From: Flavobacterium flabelliforme
Lineage (GTDB): Bacteria; Bacteroidota; Bacteroidia; Flavobacteriales; Flavobacteriaceae
Assembly (NCBI RefSeq): GCF_017948675.1
Contig: NZ_JAGFBU010000005.1
Span: forward strand, 212,541 to 276,540
Length of the DNA: 64,000 nucleotides
Direction of reading: 5' to 3'
The notes beneath the pieces are model-generated. The model saw only the letters and a list, made by a program, of their open reading frames with translations. It ran no database searches and was not told where the DNA came from. Each line of letters begins with the position of its first letter. The first letter of the stretch is position 1. Position numbers and translations under genes: made by a program. Below, one piece after another: positions 25,840 through 35,118 of this stretch.

Positions 25840-26262
25840 TTAATTGTTTGAAACCGTCAATTCTACTGGCATGTTTCCTCTCGTAGCATTAGAATAGGGA
25901 CAAACTTGATGTGCTTTTTCGATCAAAGATTGTGCAACCTCAATAGTTACTCCAGGAATATTAGCATGTAGTTCAGCTGCTAATCCGAATCCTCCAGCAT
26001 CATTTTGTCCGATACTCACTTTTGCTGTTACCGTAGTTTCTCCCGTTTGGATATTTTCTTTTTTTATAACCAAATTCAAAGCACTATCAAAACAAGCAGA
26101 ATAGCCTGCTGCAAATAGCATTTCTGGATTTGCATAATCTTCATTAGCTCCGCCTAGAGCTTTTGGATGTCTCACATCAATAGCTAAAACTCCATTTTCG
26201 CTCCTTACTTGGCCGTTTCTACCTCCTGTTGCGGTAGCTTTTGTGGTGTACATTGTTTTCAT
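25840..26262 (-). CDS. ohr: Organic hydroperoxide resistance protein (Ohr)
   Basis: This 140-residue thiol peroxidase reduces organic and fatty-acid hydroperoxides using lipoyl-dependent electrons. The two active-site cysteines are visible in GYSACFDSAL and HQVCPYSNATRGN. The N-terminal YTTKATATGGRNG, with the catalytic-network Arg, fits OhrA. It starts 2 bases after the ohrR stop codon. Translation of the two is therefore coupled, and expression should follow the OhrR-controlled promoter at 26703-26732. Confidence 0.95.
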   Translation of the reverse strand: MKTMYTTKATATGGRNGQVRSENGVLAIDVRHPKALGGANEDYANPEMLFAAGYSACFDSALNLVIKKENIQTGETTVTAKVSIGQNDAGGFGLAAELHANIPGVTIEVAQSLIEKAHQVCPYSNATRGNMPVELTVSNN

Positions 26263-26264
26263 GC

Positions 26265-26684
26265 TTATCTATCTAATATTTTAGTAATTATATTTTTTAA
26301 AACTGCTAATTCCTCTACTGTTACATTCATAGCTTGCATTAACTTTTCGGGAATACAAGTTGCTTTTTCTTTAAGCAATTTACCTTTTTTGGTCAATGTG
26401 ATATTGACAATTCTCTGATCAACTGTGCTTCTAATTCGGGTTATAAATGCCTTGTGTTCCATTCGTTTTAATAATGGAGTAAGTGTACCACTGTCTAGTT
26501 TTAGCTTTTCGCCAAGCTGATTCACTGTTTGAGTTTCCTGCTCCCACAAAACAAGCATTACTAGGTATTGCGGATAGGTTAATTCTAGTTCCTCTAAAAA
26601 AGGTCGATACTGATTGATTATTTCCTTTGCAAACAAATAAACTGGAAAACAAACTTGCTCGCTAATATTAAGTTGATTTGTCAT
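26265..26684 (-). CDS. ohrR: OhrR, MarR-family organic peroxide sensor
   Basis: This repressor releases DNA when its reactive cysteine is oxidised by organic hydroperoxides. I choose ATG 26684 (139 residues) over an upstream TTG at 26705, because the TTG lies inside the -7 box. The sensing cysteine is Cys12 in SEQVCFPVYLF, equivalent to Cys15 of Bacillus subtilis OhrR. The winged helix shows TYPQYLVMLVLWE and LKLDSGTLTPLLKRME, nearly the Bacillus sequence. There is one further cysteine later, in KATCIPEKL. Its own promoter carries a matching inverted repeat, implying autorepression. Confidence 0.93.
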   Translation of the reverse strand: MTNQLNISEQVCFPVYLFAKEIINQYRPFLEELELTYPQYLVMLVLWEQETQTVNQLGEKLKLDSGTLTPLLKRMEHKAFITRIRSTVDQRIVNITLTKKGKLLKEKATCIPEKLMQAMNVTVEELAVLKNIITKILDR

Positions 26685-26702
26685 GGATTCAATTTGAAGT
26701 GA

Positions 26703-26732
26703 CAAAGGTAAATATAATTAAGTTGTGTGCAA
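26703..26732 (-). promoter_or_regulatory. Promoter of ohrR-ohr-nitroreductase: TTG, 19 bp, TACCTTTG
   Basis: On the minus strand TTG (complement of 26730-26732) and TACCTTTG (complement of 26703-26710) are separated by exactly 19 bp. Both boxes match the Bacteroidota consensus. The ATG at 26684 follows 18 bases later. Confidence 0.8.
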
Positions 26733-26739
26733 TTTAATT
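26716..26739. promoter_or_regulatory. Candidate OhrR operator overlapping the -33 box
   Basis: AATTAAGTTG (26716-26725), a TGTG spacer and CAATTTAATT (26730-26739) form an inverted repeat with one mismatch in ten. It covers the -33 TTG and most of the spacer, so bound protein would block RNA polymerase. AT-rich AATT-type half sites are what Bacillus OhrR recognises. Confidence 0.7.
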
Positions 26740-26825
26740 GTGTAAAATTAATATTAATTTAACTGTTATTATATTTCATCAAGAGACTTAAACATTTAAT
26801 TTTTCTGCACTACTCTATTTTTTTT

Positions 26826-26975
26826 TAGCCTTGATAGCAGTGGAAAGCCTTTACGAGGTGATAACCATTTTTTCTAGTTGTAGTAGAGCGACCGCAGGAA
26901 GCTCCTACCGCAACATAGAAAAAAGGTTTGAGACCGAAAAGCTTGTAACGAATAGCGAGAACAGCTTCTTGTAAA
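26826..26975. repeat. Candidate dispersed palindromic element upstream of recG
   Basis: A 22-base arm (26865-26886, beginning CCATTTTTTCTAG) pairs with 26905-26926 (ending TAGAAAAAAGG) with four mismatches around an 18-base GC-rich loop. Outer flanks (GATAGCAGTGGAAAGCCTTT on the left, CGAATAGCGAGAACAGCTTC on the right) resemble a repeat I recall from many Flavobacterium intergenic regions. An open frame across it is probably spurious. It lies between the divergent ohrR and recG promoters. Confidence 0.55.
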
Positions 26976-27082
26976 AAATAGTGCTTTTTAGATTTAAAAT
27001 TTAATTGAATTTCAATCTGTTTGCGAAAAAAATTGATCAATACATATTGATTGGTGCATTTTTAAGTTTCCGAACAAAAAAC

Positions 27083-27090
27083 TATCTTCG
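27083..27090 (+). promoter_or_regulatory. -7 element TATCTTCG four bases before the recG ATG
   Basis: TATCTTCG differs from TAnnTTTG at one position. It ends four bases before the preferred recG start at 27095, implying a leaderless or nearly leaderless transcript. Confidence 0.45.
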
Positions 27091-27094
27091 CACA

Positions 27095-29203
27095 ATGCAA
27101 CAAAATCTACTACTTACTCCCATTGAATTCTTAAAAGGTGTTGGACCTAATCGGGCCGAATTGCTGCGTAAAGAGTTGGGAATTCATAAGTATTTGGATT
27201 TGGTTAATTTTTTTCCCAATAGATATATTGATCGAACGCGCTATTATAAAATAAATGAACTTCAAAATAATGGTGCCGAAGTACAGATTATTGGAAAAAT
27301 AATAAACATTAAAACGGTTGAATTTGGTAAAAACCAAAAACGACTTGTTGCAACATTTGTTGATGATACGGGACAAATGGAATTGGTTTGGTTTCAAGGG
27401 CATAAATGGATTCGCGAAAGCTTAAAAGTGAATGAAGTTTGCGTGATTTTTGGAAAATGTACTTCCTTTGGGAATACCTTTAATATGGCACATCCAGAAA
27501 TTGAATTAATGACAGAGCATAAACAAAGTCTTCGTTCTGCTATGCAACCCGTGTATCCATCTACAGAAACCTTAACGAATCGAGGTGTTTCAAATAAAGT
27601 CATCAATAAAATGATGCAACAATTGTTTGTAGAAACACAAAATTTATTTACCGAAACATTGCCTGAATACTTGATTGCTGAATTAAAACTGATTTCTAAA
27701 AAAGAAGCTTTATTCAATATTCACTTCCCCAAAAGTACCGAAGCTTTAGCGAAAGCAAAATTCCGGTTAGTTTTTGAAGAATTGTTTTTTATACAATTGC
27801 AATTAATTACAAAAAACCTCATTCAAAAACACAAAATAAAAGGACATCCTTTTACCAAAGTAGGTGACTATTTTAATGATTTTTATCAGAATCATTTGCC
27901 TTTTGAACTCACCAATGCGCAAAAAAGGGTTGTCAAGGAAATAAGAAATGACATGGGCAGCAATGCTCAAATGAACCGATTGTTACAAGGAGATGTAGGA
28001 TCTGGTAAAACTATTGTGGCATTTATGAGTATGCTTTTGGCGCTAGATAATGGTTTTCAAGCGTGCTTAATGGCTCCCACAGAAATCTTGGCCAATCAGC
28101 ATTTTATGGGTTTATCTGAATTGGCAGCAACTGTAAATATCAATATTCGAATTCTTACGGGTTCGACTAGAATTGCACAACGCCGAATAATTCATGAAGA
28201 ATTAGAAAACGGAACTTTAGATATTCTTATTGGCACTCACGCTTTAATAGAAGATAAAGTAAAGTTTAAAAACTTAGGTCTTGCCGTAATTGACGAGCAA
28301 CACCGTTTTGGAGTAGAACAGCGTTCTAAATTGTGGAAGAAAAATACGATTCCACCACACGTTTTGGTCATGACCGCCACTCCTATTCCCAGAACTTTAG
28401 CAATGAGTTTATATGGTGATTTAGACATTTCTGTGATAGACGAATTGCCTCCAGGAAGAAAACCAATCCAGACAGTTCATCGTTTTGACAGCAATCGTTT
28501 AAAAGTTTGGAAGTTTCTTAGAGATGAAATTGCTTTAGGACGCCAAATCTATATTGTTTATCCTTTGATTCAAGAATCGGAAAAAATGGATTATAAGGAT
28601 TTAATGGATGGTTACGAAAGTATTTCAAGAGATTTTCCGTTACCACACTATTCCATTTCTATTTTACACGGAAAAATGAAACCAGCGGACAAAGATGCTG
28701 AAATGAAACGCTTTTCTGAAGGGAAAACAAATATAATGGTTGCGACAACTGTTATTGAAGTGGGTGTAAATGTTCCCAATGCGAGTGTAATGATTATTGA
28801 AAGTGCCGAGCGTTTTGGATTATCACAACTCCACCAGCTTCGAGGTCGCGTAGGACGAGGTGCAGAACAAAGTTATTGCATACTAATGACAAGCCATAAA
28901 ATGAGTGCTGATAGTAAAACCCGAATGGAAACTATGGTACGTACTAATGATGGTTTTGAAATTGCAGAAGTAGATTTAAAACTTCGTGGTCCTGGTAATT
29001 TAATGGGAACCCAACAAAGCGGTGTGCTTAACTTACAGATTGCTGATTTAGTTCGGGATCGAGATACTTTGGCTCTAGCCAGAAATTACGCCATGAAATT
29101 ACTAAAAGAAGATCCAGCGATGGAAAAACCAGAACATCACTCATTACGAGTCGTTTACATCGAAATGACCAAAAAGAAAAATATTTGGAATTATATCAGT
29201 TAA
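27095..29203 (+). CDS. recG: ATP-dependent DNA helicase RecG
   Basis: RecG regresses stalled replication forks and processes branched DNA. I choose ATG 27095 (702 residues) because homologues start QNLLLTPIEFLKGVGP. A longer reading from 27005 adds 30 residues with no family support and would cover the promoter. The wedge domain (residues about 60-170) is followed by helicase motifs: GDVGSGKT (Walker A), DEQHRFGVEQR (motif II), MTATPIPRT (motif III), VVEVG-type and QLRGRVGRG (motif VI). The C-terminal GPGNLMGTQQSG is characteristic. It appears to be transcribed alone. Confidence 0.96.
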   Translation: MQQNLLLTPIEFLKGVGPNRAELLRKELGIHKYLDLVNFFPNRYIDRTRYYKINELQNNGAEVQIIGKIINIKTVEFGKNQKRLVATFVDDTGQMELVWFQGHKWIRESLKVNEVCVIFGKCTSFGNTFNMAHPEIELMTEHKQSLRSAMQPVYPSTETLTNRGVSNKVINKMMQQLFVETQNLFTETLPEYLIAELKLISKKEALFNIHFPKSTEALAKAKFRLVFEELFFIQLQLITKNLIQKHKIKGHPFTKVGDYFNDFYQNHLPFELTNAQKRVVKEIRNDMGSNAQMNRLLQGDVGSGKTIVAFMSMLLALDNGFQACLMAPTEILANQHFMGLSELAATVNINIRILTGSTRIAQRRIIHEELENGTLDILIGTHALIEDKVKFKNLGLAVIDEQHRFGVEQRSKLWKKNTIPPHVLVMTATPIPRTLAMSLYGDLDISVIDELPPGRKPIQTVHRFDSNRLKVWKFLRDEIALGRQIYIVYPLIQESEKMDYKDLMDGYESISRDFPLPHYSISILHGKMKPADKDAEMKRFSEGKTNIMVATTVIEVGVNVPNASVMIIESAERFGLSQLHQLRGRVGRGAEQSYCILMTSHKMSADSKTRMETMVRTNDGFEIAEVDLKLRGPGNLMGTQQSGVLNLQIADLVRDRDTLALARNYAMKLLKEDPAMEKPEHHSLRVVYIEMTKKKNIWNYIS

Positions 29204-29317
29204 AATAAAATTTTCTTTTTTTTTTAAATCTTTGATTAAACCTTTAATCTATTGTAGAGTCTTGTATAATTAGCTTTAGTCTATTCTAAAACAATTATTT
29301 TTATGATAGTATTAATA

Positions 29318-29349
29318 TTTGTATGTACAAACGTTAAATAATATTTAAC
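29318..29349. promoter_or_regulatory. Two adjacent palindromes upstream of the RND operon
   Basis: TTTGTATGTACAAA (29318-29331) is a perfect palindrome with a 2-base centre. GTTAAATAATATTTAAC (29333-29349) has perfect 7-base arms around AAT. They lie about 85-115 bases before the adaptor ATG. The form suits a dimeric repressor, but no regulator gene is adjacent, so the link is a guess. A TAAATTTG and a TATTTTTG follow as possible -7 boxes. Confidence 0.4.
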
Positions 29350-29432
29350 ATATTGATTATTTTGAATTCTAAAACCTAAATTTGTTTCCGACTAATATTT
29401 TTGATACCAAAAACTGATTTATACTTTAAAAA

Positions 29433-30491
29433 ATGAAAATAAAACACCTCGTTTACGCCCTTTTAGCCATTGGATTAATTGGATTTATAGGATATAGAAT
29501 TAATTCTAACAGTGCAAAAAAAGGAGATTTTAAAGATCCAAAAGCAAAAGGAAAATCACTAACTGTAAGCGGAATTGTTGTTAAATATCAAACTTTTGAC
29601 AATAATTTATCTCTTTCTGGTTCTATTGAAGCCAATGAACAAGTAGAAATTCGTAGCGAAGTTTCGGGTATTGTAGAAGGAATTTATTTTCAAGAAGGAA
29701 GTAATGTTACCAAAGGACAAGTACTTTTTAAGGTAAATGATATTGAATTAAGAGCGCAATTGAGACAAACTTCAACTAAAGAAGGATTGGCTTCTGAAAA
29801 TGAAAGAAGAGCCAAATTATTGTTACAAAAAGAAGCTATTAGTCAAGAAGAATATGATTTAGCTCGCGCAGATTTAAAATCAGCACAAGCACAAAGTCAA
29901 CTAATTCAGGCACAAATAGCAAAAACTTCAGTGAGAGCTCCCTTTTCTGGGAAAATTGGTTTGCGCTCTATTTCTCCAGGAACTTATATAACTCCAGCAA
30001 TCTTAGTAACAAAATTAGTGAATACAGGAAAATTAAAAATTACTTTTTCAATTCCTGAAAAATATGCTAATCAAGTCAAATCTAATACTACATTAACCTT
30101 CAAAGTGGCTGGTTCTGAAGATCGTTATACGGCTAAAGTATATGCAATCGAGCCAGAAATAGCAGTTGCTACAAGAACATTACAGGTTCGTGCCATCGCT
30201 GAAAATAAAGACGGGAAATTGTTACCAGGAACTTTTGCTGACGTAGAACTACCGCTTGATATCATAAAAAATGCTATTGTAGTTCCTACAGAAGCTATTG
30301 TACCAGTACAAAACGGAAAGAAAATTTTTATTTCTAGTAATGGTTTAGCAAAGGAATTGATGATAGAAACTGCTACAAGAACAGAAACTTCTGTTTTGGT
30401 ACTTTCTGGATTAAAAGAAGGCGATACCGTTATAACTAATGGTGTAATGGCTCTAAAGAATGACGATCCCGTTATTGTAAAAGTAAAATAA
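29433..30491 (+). CDS. RND efflux periplasmic adaptor (membrane fusion protein)
   Basis: This 352-residue adaptor joins the inner-membrane RND pump to the outer-membrane channel. An N-terminal hydrophobic segment (residues about 5-21) anchors or exports it. The lipoyl half-motif EVSGIVEGIYFQEGSNVTKG is followed by a helical hairpin (residues about 105-160), the second lipoyl half RAPFSGKIGLRSISPGTYI, and a beta-barrel and membrane-proximal domain. It is first in a three-gene operon with the RND permease and TolC-like channel. Confidence 0.93.
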   Translation: MKIKHLVYALLAIGLIGFIGYRINSNSAKKGDFKDPKAKGKSLTVSGIVVKYQTFDNNLSLSGSIEANEQVEIRSEVSGIVEGIYFQEGSNVTKGQVLFKVNDIELRAQLRQTSTKEGLASENERRAKLLLQKEAISQEEYDLARADLKSAQAQSQLIQAQIAKTSVRAPFSGKIGLRSISPGTYITPAILVTKLVNTGKLKITFSIPEKYANQVKSNTTLTFKVAGSEDRYTAKVYAIEPEIAVATRTLQVRAIAENKDGKLLPGTFADVELPLDIIKNAIVVPTEAIVPVQNGKKIFISSNGLAKELMIETATRTETSVLVLSGLKEGDTVITNGVMALKNDDPVIVKVK

Positions 30492-30579
30492 TTCGTTGTG
30501 AATTATAGTTATTTGGTACTTTATCAAACTTATAATTCGGCTTTACTAATTCATAACTCCTAATTTATATTATAACAAA

Positions 30580-33500
30580 ATGAGTTTATCAACTACAAGT
30601 ATAAGAAGACCCGTAATGACCATAGTGATGAACTTGGCCATTGTGTTATTCGGATTAATAGGGTACACATTCCTGGGAGTTCGAGAATTTCCATCAATTG
30701 ATCCGGCACAAGTCTCTATCAGAACTAACTATGCTGGAGCAAATGCTGATATTATTGAATCACAAATTACAGAACCTTTAGAAAAAGCAATAAACTCTAT
30801 TGATGGTATTCGTAATGTAACCTCTTCTAGTGCTCAAGGAAGCAGTAACATTACAATAGAATTTAACTTAGATAAAAATTTAGAAGATGCTGCAAATGAT
30901 GTTCGTGACAAAGTTTCGCAAGCCGTAAGAAACCTTCCACAAGATATAGATTCTCCTCCAGTTGTATCGAAAGCAGATGCTAATGGTGATGCTATTATTT
31001 CGATGACTGTTCAAAGTGATACCAGAAGTGCATTAGAACTAAGCGATTATGCTGAAAACGTAATTTCGCAACGATTAGAAACTATTCCTGGCGTAAGTGG
31101 TGTTCAGATTTGGGGACAAAAAAGATACGCAATGCGTTTGTGGATTGATCCTATAAAATTAGCATCGTATGGTTGTACAGTTGCTGAAGTTAGGAATGCA
31201 TTAAACAAACAAAATGTAGAATTACCATCAGGTAAACTTACAGGTGCTAATACTGAACTAACAGTAAAAACAGTAGGAAATCTTTCTACTGCCGAAGAAT
31301 TTAATAATATTATTATACGTTCTGATGGAGAAAAAATAGTTCGATTAAGTGATATTGGAAGTGCGAGCATAGGACCGGAAAATTTAGAAACCAAAATGAC
31401 ACAATCTGGAACACCGCTTGTTGGTGTAGCAATTGTTCCATTGCCCGGTGCCAATTACTTAGATATTTCAAAAGAATTTTATAAAGTTTTTGAAGCCTTA
31501 AAAAAAGATTTACCAAAAGACATTAAGTTAAACATAGCAATCGACAATACCATTTTCGTTAAGAAATCCGTTATTGAAGTAGCGGAAACGCTAGGAATTT
31601 CTATTGTTTTAGTAATCTTAATTATCTTTTTATTTTTTAGGGATTGGGCAATTGCGTTTAGACCTTTAATTGATATTCCGGTATCCTTGATTGCTACTTT
31701 CTTTATTATGTGGCTTTTCGGATTTTCTATAAATGTATTGACTTTACTCGCAATTGTATTGGCAACAGGGCTTGTTGTGGATGATGGAATTGTTGTTACC
31801 GAGAATATTTTTAAGAAAGTAGAGGAAGGAATGACACCTATTGAAGCAGCAATCAAAGGATCTAATGAAATCTTTTTTGCTGTAATTTCTATCTCTATAA
31901 CTCTAGCGGCGGTATTTTTGCCAGTAATATTTTTAGAAGGATTTGTCGGTCGACTGTTTCGGGAATTTGGAGTCGTTATTGGTGCGGCAGTTCTAATTTC
32001 TGCTTTTGTATCCTTGACATTAACTCCAATGCTTAACGCCTATTTGATGAAAGGTGGTGAACAAAAAAAATCTAACTTTTATTTAAAAACAGAACCTTAT
32101 TTTCAAAAATTAAATAAAGGATATGCGGATGCACTAACCAATTTCATGAAAAGAAAATGGCTTAGTTTTCCTATTTTATTCGCTTGTTTTGGGTTGATCT
32201 ATTTATTCTTTAATTTATTGCAAAAAGAGACTGCACCTTATGATGATCGAAGTAGTTTTGTGATGCGAATGACTACTCCCGAAGGTTCCTCTTATGAGTA
32301 TACAGATCGTTTCATGCAAGAGATTTCAAAACTAGTTGATGATTCAATTCCTGGTAAAAAAGTGAGTTTGGTTATCACATCACCTGGTTTTGGTTCTTCT
32401 TCTGTCAATAGTGGTTTTATTCGAGTTTCATTAGTAGAACCTGGAGAAAGAACAGAATCACAGAAAGAAATTGCGGAGAAATTGACAAAATGGACCAAGC
32501 GTTATCCAGAAGCTAAAACATCTATTATCGAGCAGCCTACTATTGCTGTAAATAGACGAGGTGGTTTGCCGATTCAATACATTATTCAGGCACCCAATTT
32601 TGAAAAACTGCGAGAAAAAATTCCTGTTTTTATGGATGAAGCGGCAAAAAACGAAACCTTTTCTATTACTGATGTGAATCTTAAATTTAACAAACCTGAG
32701 ATTAATGTAACAATAGACCGTGAAAAAGCTGAGAGTTTAGGAATTTCAGTAATTGATATTGCTCAAACATTACAGCTTTCTTTAAGTGGACAGCGTTTTG
32801 GTTACTTTATGAGAAACGGAAAACAATATCAAGTAATTGGACAATTTGATCAAAAAGATCGTTCTAAACCTTTGGACTTAACGTCGATGTTTGTTAAAAA
32901 TAATAAAGGAGAACTGATACAAATGGATAATGTTGTAAACGTAGAAGAACAAAGTAATCCACCGCAGTTGTATCACAATAATAGATATTTGTCTGCTACA
33001 GTATCTGCTGGTTTAGCTCCTGGAAAAAGTATCAGTGACGGAATTGATGCGATGAACGAAATTAAAGCTAAAGTGCTTGACGATACATTTACCACTGATT
33101 TAGGCGGTGAATCTAGAGATTTTGTCGAAAGTAGCTCGAATACCGCTTTTGCATTTGGATTGGCTTTATTATTAATTTTCTTAATTCTTTCTGCTCAATT
33201 TGAAAGTTTTATTGATCCTTTTATAATTATACTTACAGTTCCAATGGCGGTTGCTGGAGCTTTATTCTCCTTATGGTTATTCAATCAAACATGGAATATT
33301 TTTAGCCAAATTGGAACGGTAATGCTTATTGGTTTGGTAACCAAAAATGGAATTCTAATTGTAGAATTTGCCAATCAATTGCGGGAACAAGGTAAACCAA
33401 AACTAGAAGCCATTTTAGAAGCTTCAGAAGCCAGATTACGTCCTATTTTGATGACCAGTTTAGCCATTTCATTAGGTGCATTACCTATCGCTATGTCATT

Positions 33501-33678
33501 TGGAGCAGCTTCTACTAGTAGAATGGGAATGGGTGTGGTGATTGTTGGAGGTACTATTTTCTCTTTGGTTTTAACATTATTTGTTATTCCAGCCATGTAT
33601 TTAATGTGGTCTAAAGCTAGAAAACATTATCCTGAATTTGATCGTATTGAAGAATATGAAAAAGAAGTTAAACATTAG
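30580..33678 (+). CDS. RND-family multidrug efflux permease (HAE1/AcrB type)
   Basis: This 1032-residue proton-driven inner-membrane exporter has the expected 12 helices: one at the N terminus, then a large periplasmic loop, helices 2-6, a second loop and helices 8-12. The proton-relay aspartates lie in GLVVDDGIVVTENIF in helix 4. The N terminus SIRRPVMTIVMNLAIV and the FREFGVVIGAAVLISAFVSL segment are typical. Sequence type suggests export of hydrophobic compounds rather than metals. Substrates are unknown. Confidence 0.95.
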   Translation: MSLSTTSIRRPVMTIVMNLAIVLFGLIGYTFLGVREFPSIDPAQVSIRTNYAGANADIIESQITEPLEKAINSIDGIRNVTSSSAQGSSNITIEFNLDKNLEDAANDVRDKVSQAVRNLPQDIDSPPVVSKADANGDAIISMTVQSDTRSALELSDYAENVISQRLETIPGVSGVQIWGQKRYAMRLWIDPIKLASYGCTVAEVRNALNKQNVELPSGKLTGANTELTVKTVGNLSTAEEFNNIIIRSDGEKIVRLSDIGSASIGPENLETKMTQSGTPLVGVAIVPLPGANYLDISKEFYKVFEALKKDLPKDIKLNIAIDNTIFVKKSVIEVAETLGISIVLVILIIFLFFRDWAIAFRPLIDIPVSLIATFFIMWLFGFSINVLTLLAIVLATGLVVDDGIVVTENIFKKVEEGMTPIEAAIKGSNEIFFAVISISITLAAVFLPVIFLEGFVGRLFREFGVVIGAAVLISAFVSLTLTPMLNAYLMKGGEQKKSNFYLKTEPYFQKLNKGYADALTNFMKRKWLSFPILFACFGLIYLFFNLLQKETAPYDDRSSFVMRMTTPEGSSYEYTDRFMQEISKLVDDSIPGKKVSLVITSPGFGSSSVNSGFIRVSLVEPGERTESQKEIAEKLTKWTKRYPEAKTSIIEQPTIAVNRRGGLPIQYIIQAPNFEKLREKIPVFMDEAAKNETFSITDVNLKFNKPEINVTIDREKAESLGISVIDIAQTLQLSLSGQRFGYFMRNGKQYQVIGQFDQKDRSKPLDLTSMFVKNNKGELIQMDNVVNVEEQSNPPQLYHNNRYLSATVSAGLAPGKSISDGIDAMNEIKAKVLDDTFTTDLGGESRDFVESSSNTAFAFGLALLLIFLILSAQFESFIDPFIIILTVPMAVAGALFSLWLFNQTWNIFSQIGTVMLIGLVTKNGILIVEFANQLREQGKPKLEAILEASEARLRPILMTSLAISLGALPIAMSFGAASTSRMGMGVVIVGGTIFSLVLTLFVIPAMYLMWSKARKHYPEFDRIEEYEKEVKH

Positions 33679-33753
33679 TAATAAAACAGCCAATGCGAGT
33701 AAATTAACTTGATAGTAGTCAGAAAAATTTATTCGTTTTCTAAAAATACAATT

Positions 33754-35067
33754 ATGATAAATACTAAAATACTGTTTCGAAGTTTGATTTTGTTACTTTT
33801 TTGTGTAATCAAAACCAATGCTCAAGAGGTATTAACTATTGAAAATGCAGTTAAAATTGCATTAGAAAATAATTATGAAATCAAGATTGCATCCAATAAT
33901 TCTTTAGTCAATAAAGCAAATGCTACTTCTGGTAATGCAGGAATGTTACCTAAAGCAACCGCTACTATAGTAGATAATAATGGTATTCAAAACCTTTCGC
34001 AAACACGTTCTGACGGAACAGTTACGAAACTGAACAATGCTAAAAGTAGCAATTTAAATTATGGAGTTGGTTTAGACTGGACCATTTTTGACGGGTTTAA
34101 AATGTTCGCAAAGTTGGATCAATTAAAAGAATTGCAAAAATTAGGAGAAGCCCAACTAAAGCTTACTATAATAACAAAAATTAGTGATGTTAATAATACC
34201 TATTTTGATTTAGTACAACAGCAACAGCAATTAGCCGCTTTAGACACCACGATTGTGATATCAAACCAACGATTGAATTTGGCTCAAAACCGATTTTCAA
34301 TTGGAAAAGCATCTAAATTAGAAGTATTGAACGCTCAAGTAGATTTAAACACTGACAAAGTTGCTCTTTTAAGACAAAAAGAATTATATGCTAATACCAA
34401 GATTGTACTTAATCAAATTTTAGCAAGAGATGCTAAAACAGATTTTATTGTGGTAGATTCAATAACAGTAGATTCGCAATTACTGCTTCCTGAACTTACT
34501 GAGTTGGCAGAAAAACAAAATCCGCAATTAGAATCTCAAATTATCAATAAAAGGGTTGCTGAGCTACAATTAAAACAAATTAAAGGTACCCGCTACCCTA
34601 CTGTAAAACTAAATACGGGATATAATTTTTCTGATAGTCAGTCTGGTCTTGGTTTTACAACTCAATCGTCAGCCAGAGGTTTAAATTATGGTTTTAGTGC
34701 TTCACTAAATTTATTTGACGGATTTGCACAAAACAGAAATGAACAAATTGCTAAAATTCAAATTGAAAACTCAAAATTAGAATTCGATCAACAAAATCAG
34801 CAATTGTATTCGCAATTAGCAACATCGTATCAAACGTATTTAACCAACTTAGAACTGATTGATTTAGAAGAAAAAAATGAAGCTATCGCTAACCAAAACT
34901 TGAATATTACTTTAGATAAATTCAGAATTGGTACCATTACTACTCTTGAATTTAGAACAGCACAATTAAATTATGTAAATGCTAAAGTGCGCTATAGTAA
35001 TGCTCAATTTCAGGCTAAATTATCTGAAATTGCATTAAAAGAATTAGCAGGAACTATAGCATTGTAA
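33754..35067 (+). CDS. TolC-family outer-membrane efflux channel
   Basis: This 437-residue outer-membrane factor has two tandem OEP repeats of long helices and short strands. A signal peptide covers residues 1-23 from the chosen ATG at 33754. An in-frame TTG at 33709 would add 15 residues before the signal and is less likely. Visible segments are LTIENAVKIALENNYEIKIA, NRFSIGKASKLEVLNAQVDL and its counterpart DKFRIGTITTLEFRTAQLNY, which show the internal duplication. It is the last gene of the RND operon. Confidence 0.92.
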   Translation: MINTKILFRSLILLLFCVIKTNAQEVLTIENAVKIALENNYEIKIASNNSLVNKANATSGNAGMLPKATATIVDNNGIQNLSQTRSDGTVTKLNNAKSSNLNYGVGLDWTIFDGFKMFAKLDQLKELQKLGEAQLKLTIITKISDVNNTYFDLVQQQQQLAALDTTIVISNQRLNLAQNRFSIGKASKLEVLNAQVDLNTDKVALLRQKELYANTKIVLNQILARDAKTDFIVVDSITVDSQLLLPELTELAEKQNPQLESQIINKRVAELQLKQIKGTRYPTVKLNTGYNFSDSQSGLGFTTQSSARGLNYGFSASLNLFDGFAQNRNEQIAKIQIENSKLEFDQQNQQLYSQLATSYQTYLTNLELIDLEEKNEAIANQNLNITLDKFRIGTITTLEFRTAQLNYVNAKVRYSNAQFQAKLSEIALKELAGTIAL

Positions 35068-35118
35068 CTATAGTTTTGTCACCTTATAAAATCTATATTT
35101 TTAGTACACTATTTCTAT

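Noticed and set aside
26825..27040. 71-codon open frame on the minus strand between ohrR and recG
   Set aside because: It runs through the palindromic element and the recG promoter, has no protein-like features, and similar frames arise in repeats of this type.
27005..27094. Longer N terminus for recG
   Set aside because: It would cover the likely promoter, and homologues start with QNLLLTPIEFLKG.
31479..31856. 125-codon minus-strand open frame in the RND permease gene
   Set aside because: It is antisense to a conserved membrane region, and no promoter or family resemblance is seen.
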